From positions 1-21,478 of the forward strand of contig JBIOHJ010000051.1 in the NCBI GenBank assembly GCA_044448905.1: DNA of 21,478 bases. Reading direction: 5' to 3'. Source of the stretch: JBIOHJ01 sp044448905 (GTDB taxonomy: Bacteria > Bacteroidota > Bacteroidia > AKYH767-A > OLB10). Positions 14,843 to 21,478 of this stretch are shown here, in pieces. The notes below the pieces were generated by a model. That model saw nothing but the letters and a program-made list of their open reading frames with translations. It did not search any database and was not told the DNA's origin. Each line of letters begins with the position of its first letter. Positions within the stretch are counted from its first letter, which is position 1. The position numbers were made by a program, and so were the translations under genes.

Positions 14843-16189
14843 TCAGTTCATCCAGTTTTTAAGATTTTCACACGTTGAGTACTCTTTTGAAATCTGAACA
14901 AACACATTGTTTCTTTTCTTTTTTACCCATTCATTTATTAATTTATTCTGGAGGCTTTCCAATGCGGCTTCCTGCAGCCGCTGGTAATCATCGGTAAGAT
15001 TAGCTCTATGTGGTTCGGTTCGGTTATGCAACTTGTATAATTTATAAACCTGGTTGCCTTCGGCAGTTTGCGAAAGAACCGGTGAGGAAACTTCGCCCGG
15101 TTTTAATTTGTCAAGCTGAAAAAAATCAGCAGGGCTAACCTGGTCCGACTCGAAACGTGTGTTGCCGGTTTGCGGGTTAAATATATTTCCTCCGTTGTTT
15201 CGTGTATCGGTGTCATCCGAAAATTTTTCGGCTGCTTCCTCAAATTTCATTTTATTTTCTTTTATCAATAAATAAATGCTGTCGGTAAATGCTTTTGCCG
15301 CAGCCAGGTCTTCGGCTCCGGTTTTTGGTTTCATAAGTATATGGCGCACGTTAAATTGTTCGCCCCTGCGTTCAATCATTTGAATCAGGTGGAATCCGAA
15401 CTTTGTTTCCACCACATCGGAAACCTGCCCGGGCTTTAAACGAAATGCTGCCGATTCAAATTCAGGAACCAATTCACCACGTTCACGCAATCCAAGTTCA
15501 CCGCCATTCTTTGCTGAATTGTCCTGTGAATACAAAACAGCCAAAGTTGCAAACTCTTCTCCTTTATTAATACGTTCTTTATATTGTTGTAATTGCTGCT
15601 TTATTCTCTCACGTTCTGTTGCGCTCACGGGAATTTTTCGAAGTATTTGTGCATATTCAACTTCGGCATTAATGTAAGGCAGGCTATCAGGCGGAATAGC
15701 CGCAAAAAATGCCCTTACGTCAGCAGGCGAAGCGGAAACGTCTTTAGTAACTTTTTGTTGCATTGATTGCACCAGCAACTGGTCGCGGATAAGAGGACGA
15801 TACTCGTCTTTTAGTTCGAGTACCGTTTTACCATAATATTGTTCTAATTTTTCCTGTGAGCCAATTTGCTTAATATAGAATTCGATATTCCGGTCGAGTT
15901 TCTCCTGAATTTGCGCTTCAGTAACTTCCACGCTGTCCAAAATTGCCTGGTGGAGCAATAATTTGCTGAAAAGGAGATTGTCGAGAATGCCGCATTTGAT
16001 ATTTTCATTGGCATAATTACCTTCACCCAGGTATTGTACATACTGCGCTTCAATATCCGATTTCATAATTATTTTATTACCTACAACAGCTGCAACCATA
16101 TCAATAACTTTTGAAGGCTGTGAAAACAACGGATGTTGCAGACTAATTAATATGGTAATTGTTGTTAATCTAAAAAATTGTTTTGTCAT
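14843..16189 (-). CDS. SurA-like periplasmic peptidylprolyl isomerase with two parvulin domains
   Basis: With the ATG at 16189 the protein has 448 residues. A longer frame to 16204 exists only with a TTG start inside the upstream gene. The ATG version begins MTKQFFRLTTITILISL and has a signal peptide ending near 'LFSQ'. A SurA N-terminal helical domain follows ('VAAVVGNKIIMKSDIEAQYVQYL'), then a first parvulin domain at about 176-275 ('AEVEYAQILRKIP', 'SQDNSAKNGGELGL', 'FGFHLIQMIERR') and a second, more divergent one at about 281-385 ('FNVRHILMKPK', 'FSDDTDTRNNGG'). By family, SurA chaperones unfolded outer-membrane proteins through the periplasm and isomerises X-Pro bonds. The ATG lies 1 nt after the stop of the upstream lipoprotein gene, so translation is probably coupled. 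Confidence 0.9.
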   Translation of the reverse strand: MTKQFFRLTTITILISLQHPLFSQPSKVIDMVAAVVGNKIIMKSDIEAQYVQYLGEGNYANENIKCGILDNLLFSKLLLHQAILDSVEVTEAQIQEKLDRNIEFYIKQIGSQEKLEQYYGKTVLELKDEYRPLIRDQLLVQSMQQKVTKDVSASPADVRAFFAAIPPDSLPYINAEVEYAQILRKIPVSATERERIKQQLQQYKERINKGEEFATLAVLYSQDNSAKNGGELGLRERGELVPEFESAAFRLKPGQVSDVVETKFGFHLIQMIERRGEQFNVRHILMKPKTGAEDLAAAKAFTDSIYLLIKENKMKFEEAAEKFSDDTDTRNNGGNIFNPQTGNTRFESDQVSPADFFQLDKLKPGEVSSPVLSQTAEGNQVYKLYKLHNRTEPHRANLTDDYQRLQEAALESLQNKLINEWVKKKRNNVFVQISKEYSTCENLKNWMN

Positions 16190-16190
16190 C

Positions 16191-17102
16191 TTAAAAAATT
16201 TCAAGTTCGTTGTTATTTAACGCCTGTTCGTAAGCTGCGTGCTCCATTTCCTGAATTAACAGCAGTTTTCTTTTGTTAATTATTAATGCTTTAATATTTT
16301 CTCTTTCAAAGCTCAAAGGTGATAAACTTTCCTTTATCATAAAGCCTTTAATGTTTACAAAATAAAAATGTACTGAGTCGGCAATTTCGATGAAACGGTT
16401 ATGTTTTAAGAATTGCTCTTTATCGTACGTTTTTATAGGTACTTTCTTTAGCATTTCATCGAAAGGTATCCAATTTTCGTCATCTAAATTAAAATCGACA
16501 CCGTACTGGTGGCAAAATTCTTCAAATGATTCCTGGTCCTTTTGCTTGTCTGACTTATACCATTTGCGTAATTTATCGAGCTTAGGTGCGTTTTTTTTAA
16601 TTTTTAAAAAGTTGGCTTTAATAATGTTTTCTTTTAGCTCAAAATTACGTGGGTTGTCATTATAATATTTTTCAATTTCTGCATCATTCACATTAGTATC
16701 CAGTTGCTGGCGTATCAATTCGCTTTCATATGCAAAAGTTATGAGTGAATTACGATATTCTTCTAATTGCTTTTTTACATTTTTATCTTCTGCATCCAAA
16801 TTGCTCTCTGCTTTATGAAGCACCACATTTTGTTTAATCCAATTGTCAATAAAGTTTTTTACGATCTGCAAACTGTCACTGGGCGATATACCCGGCTGAA
16901 TTAATCCGGCAATGTCATCCCTGTAAAGAAATTTTTCATACACCCTTGCAACAGGGAGTTTACCGGGTTCTTCCTTTTTAAAATAATTGCAGGTATTAAA
17001 AAGAAATATATAAAATATACATAAAATAAAATCCCGCCTTAGCGGGATGAGTAAAAAAGATGTGTTGAAATAAAAGGGGGGCTTCACATCCGGTAAATAC
17101 AT
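16191..17102 (-). CDS. SurA/PpiC-like periplasmic lipoprotein; start site uncertain
   Basis: The frame is open from a TTG at 17144 (317 codons), with the first in-frame ATG at 17102 (303 codons), used here. The mature protein resembles the SurA-like partner lipoproteins of Bacteroidota: hydrophobic stretch 'DFILCIFYIFLFNTC' ending in a likely lipid-anchor Cys, then 'NYFKKEEPGKLPVARVYEKFLYRDDIAGLI', helical segments 'NFIDNWIKQNVVLHKAE' and 'AEIEKYYNDNPRNFEL', and a C-terminus without a recognisable parvulin core. It is therefore probably a chaperone without isomerase activity. The oddity is that 29 residues precede the signal's Arg-Arg, and a terminator-like hairpin (17031-17048) lies inside this 5' part. 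Translation may truly begin nearer the hydrophobic stretch from a non-standard codon, or a base may be missing there. It sits between the two isomerase genes and ends 1 nt before the next start. Confidence 0.75.
   Translation of the reverse strand: MYLPDVKPPFYFNTSFLLIPLRRDFILCIFYIFLFNTCNYFKKEEPGKLPVARVYEKFLYRDDIAGLIQPGISPSDSLQIVKNFIDNWIKQNVVLHKAESNLDAEDKNVKKQLEEYRNSLITFAYESELIRQQLDTNVNDAEIEKYYNDNPRNFELKENIIKANFLKIKKNAPKLDKLRKWYKSDKQKDQESFEEFCHQYGVDFNLDDENWIPFDEMLKKVPIKTYDKEQFLKHNRFIEIADSVHFYFVNIKGFMIKESLSPLSFERENIKALIINKRKLLLIQEMEHAAYEQALNNNELEIF
17022..17048 (-). terminator. Terminator-like hairpin inside the 5' part of the lipoprotein gene
   Basis: On the minus strand ATCCCGC (17048-17042), loop TAAG, GCGGGAT (17037-17031) is a perfect 7-bp stem followed by TTTATTTTA. 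It lies about 85 bp past the stop of the isomerase gene at 17134. It may be an attenuator that lowers expression of the downstream genes, or the end of the first transcript with a new start beyond it. Confidence 0.6.
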
Positions 17103-17133
17103 TTTAGAAATAAACGATTTTGTTTGCCGGTTA

Positions 17134-18894
17134 TTATTTACCAATGGTGGACAATACCTGTTCGTTTACTGTAACCGTATATTTATTACGCAGTTGATCA
17201 ATCCAGCTTTTTTCGAGATGAGCCTGGTAATCGGCTGTTACCAATCCTTTCGATTCTTCGAGTGATTTTAACGAGGACGGTAAAATACTTTTAACATTCA
17301 CAAAAACAACCTGGTTGTTTTTCATAATATCCGGAGTAGTTCCGGTAACCCATTTAATGGAATCAATTATGTCATTATCACCTTTTGAAAATTTACCTTC
17401 CTTAATTGAAAGATTTAATGCCGAATCTTTATTTATCTCCTCAGTAATCATTGTATCTGTCATATCTTTTTTCTTTAAAAGCTTTCTTACTTTATCGGAA
17501 ACCTCTTTGCTGGCACAGGTATAAATAACAGCATCGCAACGTTCATTCCATTTATAATTGTTTTTATTCTTGTCGTAAAATTCTTGCAAACCCGCACTGT
17601 CTTTAACTGCTTTCGACCATACTTTTTTATCAGTCAGGTCAAACAGCAAAATACCATCGCGGTATTCACGCATCAGATTCTTAAATTCGGGATATTTTTT
17701 ATCAAGGTTCGCTTCTTCATATTCAAGGCATTTGTCATTCACAAAATTATCATACATTGAATAGCCTATAACCTGGGCTGTAGTATTATTATGTTTCGAT
17801 TGGTGCGAAGCAATATATTGTGCAAAATCCTGTTGGGTAAAATTTTTATTCTGCAAAGAAAAAAGCGGTTTGTTATAAGAAGCAACGCTTTCAGCTTTCC
17901 AATCGCCATTTACCAGGTTCGAATCGAGTACTTTTATAAACTCGTCTTTATTTTTTGTGAATTCAACAAAATTATTTTCCTTTTTAATTTTGTTTATCAT
18001 TGAAGTTTTACTGAGTTCGGAGCGGCTGTCGCGGGCTACCTGGTTTTTTAACTCACCTTTCTTTTCTTCAAATGAAGGAACACCTCTTTTTTCAAGACGT
18101 TTAATGATATGAAAACCATAATTGGTTTTAATGGGTTCTGAATAATCACCATCATTCTTTAAAGCAAAGGCAGCTTTTTCAAACTCCGGAACCATGCGAC
18201 CTGTTCCAAACCAAGGCAATGCGCCACCGTTTTTAGATGATCCTTTATCGTCTGAATGTTGAGCCGCCAGGTCATCAAACTTTTCTCCGGCTTTAAGCTT
18301 TGCATAAATCTCATCAATTTTTTTTCTGGATTGCTGTAAAGTAGTATCATCAGCATTTGAAGGACATTTTACCATGATGTGTGCCGTACGTATTTCACCC
18401 TGAGCCGGACGGCTGTCCACAACCTTTAATATGTGATAACCATATTTGGTTCTTACCGGCATGGAAAGCTCTCCCACTTTTGTGTTGAATGCAACCGTTT
18501 CGAAAGGATACACCATCATCATCCCGGTAAAATAACCAAGGTCACCACCATTATCCTTTGCCGAAGGATCTTCGGAAACTTCCATTGCTACTTTAGAAAA
18601 ATCTTCTCCTTTAATAAGACGATCGCGGGCTTTCATAACCTTGCTGAAAGCAGCAAGCGTGTCTTTTGGCAATGCATCAGCATTCACTTTAATTAATATA
18701 TGCGAAGCCCTGACATCTTTTTGAAGCCGGTCGTACGCTTCTTTAAGAAGATTGTCCGAAACATCTTTATCAGTAAGGTATGGCTGAGCAAGTTGCTTGC
18801 GATATCCTGAAAGTTCTGTAATAAATGCCTGACTCGTATCAAGTTTTTCTTCTTCAGCTTCTTTAACTTTCAGCTTATAGTTAATATAATTCAA
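17134..18894 (-). CDS. Peptidylprolyl isomerase with two parvulin domains, main part of a frameshifted gene
   Basis: This 586-codon frame can start by itself only at TTG 18894 (a stop lies four codons upstream) and has no signal peptide. It opens with 'NYINYKLKVKEAEEEKLDT', which is the continuation of the 67-residue fragment at 18881-19084. Parvulin domain 1 spans ~61-160 ('VRASHILIKV', 'SEDPSAKDNGGDLGYF', 'YGYHILKVVD') and domain 2 spans ~168-268 ('IRTAHIMVKC', 'SDDKGSSKNGGALPWFG', 'YGFHIIKRLEKR'). A long helical C-terminal half follows. The restored protein would have about 650 residues and be an exported periplasmic foldase of the PpiC/SurA group, first gene of the operon that continues into the lipoprotein, SurA-like and moxR genes. 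As it stands, this part alone would stay in the cytoplasm. Confidence 0.88.
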   Translation of the reverse strand: MNYINYKLKVKEAEEEKLDTSQAFITELSGYRKQLAQPYLTDKDVSDNLLKEAYDRLQKDVRASHILIKVNADALPKDTLAAFSKVMKARDRLIKGEDFSKVAMEVSEDPSAKDNGGDLGYFTGMMMVYPFETVAFNTKVGELSMPVRTKYGYHILKVVDSRPAQGEIRTAHIMVKCPSNADDTTLQQSRKKIDEIYAKLKAGEKFDDLAAQHSDDKGSSKNGGALPWFGTGRMVPEFEKAAFALKNDGDYSEPIKTNYGFHIIKRLEKRGVPSFEEKKGELKNQVARDSRSELSKTSMINKIKKENNFVEFTKNKDEFIKVLDSNLVNGDWKAESVASYNKPLFSLQNKNFTQQDFAQYIASHQSKHNNTTAQVIGYSMYDNFVNDKCLEYEEANLDKKYPEFKNLMREYRDGILLFDLTDKKVWSKAVKDSAGLQEFYDKNKNNYKWNERCDAVIYTCASKEVSDKVRKLLKKKDMTDTMITEEINKDSALNLSIKEGKFSKGDNDIIDSIKWVTGTTPDIMKNNQVVFVNVKSILPSSLKSLEESKGLVTADYQAHLEKSWIDQLRNKYTVTVNEQVLSTIGK

Positions 18895-19084
18895 GATATT
18901 CCTTTATCGCTGCAGCATCGTTGATGTTTTCCTTGTTATTGTTTTTACGATAAACCTTTTCAAATTCAGATTTAGTAATCCCTTCACCGGCAATTGTCAT
19001 CAGAACCGGATCAGTTGGCGATTGAGCAACAAGCACTCCTGAAATGAGAAAAAATACAATGATCGAAAGTAACCTGGTTTTCAT
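18881..19084 (-). pseudogene. N-terminal fragment of the frameshifted peptidylprolyl isomerase
   Basis: From the ATG at 19084, 67 codons encode a signal peptide (MKTRLLSIIVFFLISGVLVA, then Gln), followed by 'DPVLMTIAGEGITKSEFEKVYRKNNN' and '..AAIKEYLELY', then TAA. This is the standard start of Bacteroidota double-parvulin isomerases, in which 'EYLELY' runs straight into '.N.KLKVKEAE'. Here that continuation lies in the next frame. Adding two bases (one AT pair) in the ATATA at 18884-18888 restores ELYINYKLKV without any gap. The break is therefore a 2-base loss in a short AT run. Whether it is real or a sequencing error cannot be told from one sequence. Confidence 0.85.
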
Positions 19085-19126
19085 AGTTATTTTAGTTTAA
19101 TTATTCAAAAATTGATTAGGGGGTTG

Positions 19127-19156
19127 CAAAAGTAATAATTCAAAGTGAGTATGCAA
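19127..19156 (-). promoter_or_regulatory. Promoter of the periplasmic isomerase operon
   Basis: On the minus strand TTG (19156-19154), exactly 19 bp, then TACTTTTG (19134-19127) is a full match to the Bacteroidota pattern TTG-N19-TAnnTTTG. Transcription would start near 19120, giving a leader of about 36 nt to the ATG at 19084. This is the best promoter match in the window. Confidence 0.6.
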
Positions 19157-19327
19157 GGTTTAATAATTGCAATCGATATTTAGTATCATTCTACTATATA
19201 GAAATCATGGAATTTTCATTTAAATGCTGAGAAATATTCGAGTATAAGGTATTACTACCTTCGTTTACCTTTTTGGTTCCTGATAATGAAAACTGAAGGG
19301 CTGTTTCAAAAAAAATTAACATATGGC

Positions 19328-19359
19328 TTGCTTACTTTGAAATGAAATTTTTACTTTTG
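19328..19359 (+). promoter_or_regulatory. Promoter of the pRiA4b ORF3-like gene
   Basis: TTG (19328-19330), a 21-bp gap, then TACTTTTG (19352-19359), an exact -7 match, 25 bp before the ATG at 19384. It faces away from the minus-strand promoter at 19127-19156. The ~170 bp between the two promoters holds no ORF or clear repeat. Confidence 0.45.
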
Positions 19360-19383
19360 TTAAGATAATTTTAATACGAAGAT

Positions 19384-19995
19384 ATGGCCGTTTACCGATT
19401 TAAAGTTTCTTTTGAAGAACATGATGAGATATCACGCGAAATTGATATCCGTGCTGATCAGACGTTTGAAGATTTACATTATGCAATTCAGCAAGCCGTT
19501 GGCTTCGATGCATCGCAACCCGCTTCTTTTTATATGAGCAACGATCATTGGACCAAAGGGCGCGAGATTTCTTTAAACAAAATGCCCGACCGCAATGGCG
19601 AAGAAAACGTGTTGATGAAAAATGCAGTGTTGTTCGATTGGATTTCTGACCCGCATCAAAAAATTTATTATTTATTTGACTATACAACGCAATGGACTTT
19701 TTATGTTGAACTTTCCAGGATTTATGTCAATGATGACATTAGGAAAAAATATCCTGTATGCGTAAAGGTTACCGGTGACGCTCCTAAGCAAAGGGCGGTT
19801 GTTATGCCATTGAAAAAAAATGAACTGGAAATAGCAGAAGAAGAAACATTGCTTATTGAAGATGAATACACTGCTGACGCAACAGATGAAGAAGAGGTGG
19901 TATTAAACCCGGAGGAGGCGGATGATATCAACACCGGTGAAGACGGGCAGGAGCAAATAACTGAAGAGAGTGGGGGTGAAGAAGAAGAACCGTAA
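19384..19995 (+). CDS. pRiA4b ORF3-like / IS1096 passenger TnpR-family protein with acidic tail
   Basis: The 203-residue protein has an N-terminal ~140 residues that fit the family named after plasmid pRiA4b ORF3 and the IS1096 passenger protein: 'VYRFKVSFEEHDEISREIDIR', 'TFEDLHYAIQQAVGFD', 'SFYMSNDHW', 'KIYYLFDYTTQWTFYVEL'. Despite the name, family members are widespread chromosomal proteins with no proven recombinase activity. Residues ~150-203 are a strongly acidic, low-complexity tail (runs of Glu and Asp, ending GGEEEEP), probably disordered. There is no signal peptide. No transposase or inverted repeats flank it, so I see it as a normal chromosomal gene. It lies 114 bp upstream of miaA on the same strand without an obvious terminator, so read-through into miaA is possible. 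Function is unknown. Confidence 0.82.
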   Translation: MAVYRFKVSFEEHDEISREIDIRADQTFEDLHYAIQQAVGFDASQPASFYMSNDHWTKGREISLNKMPDRNGEENVLMKNAVLFDWISDPHQKIYYLFDYTTQWTFYVELSRIYVNDDIRKKYPVCVKVTGDAPKQRAVVMPLKKNELEIAEEETLLIEDEYTADATDEEEVVLNPEEADDINTGEDGQEQITEESGGEEEEP

Positions 19996-20109
19996 ATAAA
20001 TATTTTTGACTCAAGGGTAGAGCAGGTTATTTCAGCTCATTTTATTTATATCCTGAATATTTTCTTTTTCAGACTTAGCAAATCATCGTATTTTTAAAAG
20101 CAGTTACCG

Positions 20110-21006
20110 GTGAATAAGCAGTTGATAGTAATTACCGGACCCACTGCTGTCGGAAAAACCGAACTCAGCTTAAAACTGGCAAAACATTTTTCAACCGAAA
20201 TTGTTTCGGCAGATTCTAGGCAGTTTTATAAAGAAATGAATATTGGTACTGCCAAGCCAACTACGTCTCAATTAAACGAAGTCAGGCACCATTTCATTAA
20301 TTCGCTTTCAATAAAAGAGGATTATAATGCCGGCAGGTTCGAAACTGATTGTGTTTCACTGCTCGATAAATTGTTCCAAAAACATGAACGGATTATATTA
20401 ACGGGCGGTTCCGGATTATATATAAATGCTATTCTCTACGGTGTTGATAATTTGCCAAAAGCCGATTGCGAAATAAGAGCTTCAATAAAGGAACAATTTG
20501 AAAAAAACGGGATCGAGTCATTGCAGCAACAGTTAAAGTTATTGGATAGTGAATATTACAATACTGCCGATATCCGTAATCCCCATCGCCTGATGCGCGC
20601 CATTGAAGTGTGTTTGCTTACCGGTAAAAAATATTCCTCTTTAGTTGGAAAAAAAAATGAAAAACGGAATTTTGATTTTGTTTTATTCGGGCTACAAATT
20701 GACAAAAAGGAATTGCATGAGCGCATAAACACACGCGTTGATAAAATGATTTCGGAAGGTTTGGTTGATGAAGTGAAAACGCTGTTGCCTTTTAAACATT
20801 GCAATGCCCTGCAAACTGTTGGTTACAAAGAGCTTTTTCAATATTTTGAAGAAGCAATTTCATTAGACGAAGCCATCTCGCTAATCAAAAAACACACCCG
20901 CAATTACGCCAAACGTCAAATGACATGGTTCCGTAAAATGAAAGAAATAAAATGGCTCGATGCCAGCGATCCGCTGCTTTTTGAAAAGTGCATTTCCATG
21001 GTATAA
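20110..21006 (+). CDS. miaA: tRNA dimethylallyltransferase (MiaA), GTG start
   Basis: The 298-residue enzyme transfers a dimethylallyl group to A37 of tRNAs reading codons that begin with U, the first step of i6A/ms2i6A synthesis, in the cytoplasm. Motifs: P-loop GPTAVGKT (10-17), 'VSADSRQFYKEMNIGTAKPT' (catalytic and substrate-binding Asp-Ser-Arg-Gln), 'LTGGSGLYINAI', 'NPHRLMRAIEV', 'VGYKELF' and 'HTRNYAKRQMTWFRK'. The length is that of the family. The start is GTG: an in-frame TAA lies five codons upstream, and no ATG occurs before the P-loop. No terminator is visible after the stop. The downstream RRM gene has its own likely promoter. Confidence 0.97.
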   Translation: MNKQLIVITGPTAVGKTELSLKLAKHFSTEIVSADSRQFYKEMNIGTAKPTTSQLNEVRHHFINSLSIKEDYNAGRFETDCVSLLDKLFQKHERIILTGGSGLYINAILYGVDNLPKADCEIRASIKEQFEKNGIESLQQQLKLLDSEYYNTADIRNPHRLMRAIEVCLLTGKKYSSLVGKKNEKRNFDFVLFGLQIDKKELHERINTRVDKMISEGLVDEVKTLLPFKHCNALQTVGYKELFQYFEEAISLDEAISLIKKHTRNYAKRQMTWFRKMKEIKWLDASDPLLFEKCISMV

Positions 21007-21100
21007 TTTCTTTAATCTTTAATTTTTAATACTTAATCCACTTTCTCATCCCAAAATCATCCATTTTGCTCATCATTAAGTATGATTTTGAATCAAATAT

Positions 21101-21131
21101 TTTGCAAAAGGAAATTTTCATTATACTTTAG
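21101..21131 (+). promoter_or_regulatory. Promoter of the RRM protein gene
   Basis: TTTG (21101-21104), exactly 19 bp, then TACTTTAG (21124-21131) matches TTTG-N19-TAnnTTTG with one mismatch. Transcription would begin only about 14 nt before the ATG at 21152, so the leader is short. Confidence 0.5.
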
Positions 21132-21151
21132 AGGTTCCAAATAAACAACCC

Positions 21152-21403
21152 ATGATACTACTTGTACAAAACATCGAACCCAAAGTTAATCAACTCGATC
21201 TCGAGCGCTTGTTTTTTTCTTATGGCGAAATTATCGAAACCAACATGGTATATGATTTTGAAACATGGATGCCAAAAGGGTTCGCTTTTGTTGAAATGAA
21301 AAACTCAAATGAGGCTTTGCAGGCCATGCACGAATTAAATGGCATTAACCTCAATGGTAAACCCCTCGTTGTAAAAAAAGCGCGTATCGTAGAGCATCAT
21401 TAA
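21152..21403 (+). CDS. Small RNA-binding protein with a single RRM domain
   Basis: The 83-residue protein is almost entirely one RNA recognition motif. RNP2 is LLVQNI (3-8), helix 1 'NQLDLERLFFSYGEI', RNP1 KGFAFVEM (42-49), helix 2 'NEALQAMHELNG', and the last strand 'KPLVVKKARI'. RNP1 keeps the two central Phe residues used for RNA stacking. RNP2 has Leu where an aromatic is usual, and the last RNP1 position is Met. Stand-alone RRM proteins are frequent in Bacteroidota, which generally lack Hfq, and some have been linked to post-transcriptional regulation. The same role is inferred here. Unlike many of them, this one has no Gly/Arg-rich C-terminal tail. It is a single-gene unit with its own promoter. 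Confidence 0.92.
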   Translation: MILLVQNIEPKVNQLDLERLFFSYGEIIETNMVYDFETWMPKGFAFVEMKNSNEALQAMHELNGINLNGKPLVVKKARIVEHH

Positions 21404-21457
21404 CATACTTTTTTAATTTTCCCGCCAGTTATCTGACGGACTGAATAGTTCAGCGAA

Positions 21458-21475
21458 AATCTGTGCAATCTGTGG
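21458..21475. repeat. Short direct repeat resembling a dispersed intergenic element
   Basis: AATCTGTGC and AATCTGTGG follow each other directly (period 9), preceded by 'cagcgaa' and running into the right edge. From memory, strings of the type 'AATCTG(C/T)G.AATCTG(C/T)GG' recur in intergenic DNA of many Bacteroidota genomes. The element is cut by the window edge. Confidence 0.35.
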
Positions 21476-21478
21476 CAA

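Noticed and set aside
16190..16204. TTG start at 16204 for the SurA-like gene
   Set aside because: It would overlap the upstream gene. The ATG at 16189 is 1 nt after the upstream stop and gives a normal signal peptide.
17103..17144. TTG start at 17144 for the lipoprotein gene
   Set aside because: It overlaps the end of the isomerase gene and adds residues upstream of an internal terminator-like hairpin. The first ATG is preferred, though it may also be too far upstream.
19384..19995. Insertion sequence implied by the IS1096-passenger family name
   Set aside because: No transposase ORF, terminal inverted repeats or target duplication could be seen around the gene.
21422..21439. Hairpin after the RRM gene as a terminator
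   Set aside because: The 7-bp arms CCGCCAG/CTGACGG have a C-A mismatch in the plus-strand RNA, and no T-run follows. The T-rich stretch lies before the stem.

Overview
The window reads as a chromosomal segment of a Bacteroidota bacterium. The evidence is a large surface protein with SprB-type repeats and a type IX secretion (T9SS) C-terminal sorting domain, the Bacteroidota-type second elongation factor G (EF-G2), a cluster of SurA/PpiC-like periplasmic isomerases next to a MoxR ATPase, a stand-alone RRM protein, start codons with no Shine-Dalgarno sequence, and several promoter matches to the Bacteroidota pattern TTG-N19-TAnnTTTG. Coding DNA is moderately AT-rich and spacers are very AT-rich. 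I see no rRNA, tRNA, CRISPR array, transposase or prophage gene.

Layout. 1-891 (-): start of a secreted PKD-domain protein that runs off the left edge. 972-2078: a small GC-richer block with a strong terminator, a 230-residue protein of unknown function with an FN3-like C-terminus, and a 21-bp tandem repeat of about 11.6 units that is open in several frames. 2250-3506 (+): rarA. 3653-6838 (+): secreted protein with seven propeller-like repeats, eight SprB repeats and a T9SS tail, closed by a terminator. 7025-9148 (+): EF-G2, which lacks the catalytic switch II histidine. 9291-9968 and 10148-10690 (+): two proteins of unknown role. 10708-13705 (-): paaG, paaH-like and purC, closely spaced. 13815-19084 (-): a probable periplasmic folding operon read from the right, with a double-parvulin isomerase (frameshifted in this sequence), a SurA-like lipoprotein, a SurA-like isomerase and moxR. 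19384-21403 (+): a pRiA4b ORF3/IS1096-passenger-like protein, miaA and an RRM protein.

How it fits together: most of the window is housekeeping (DNA repair, translation, tRNA modification, purine synthesis, outer-membrane protein folding) with secreted surface proteins in between. The least explained part is the 1.0-2.1 kb repeat and FN3-like block. The other points worth checking are the frameshift in the isomerase gene, a terminator-like hairpin inside the 5' end of the following gene, and the altered EF-G active site.
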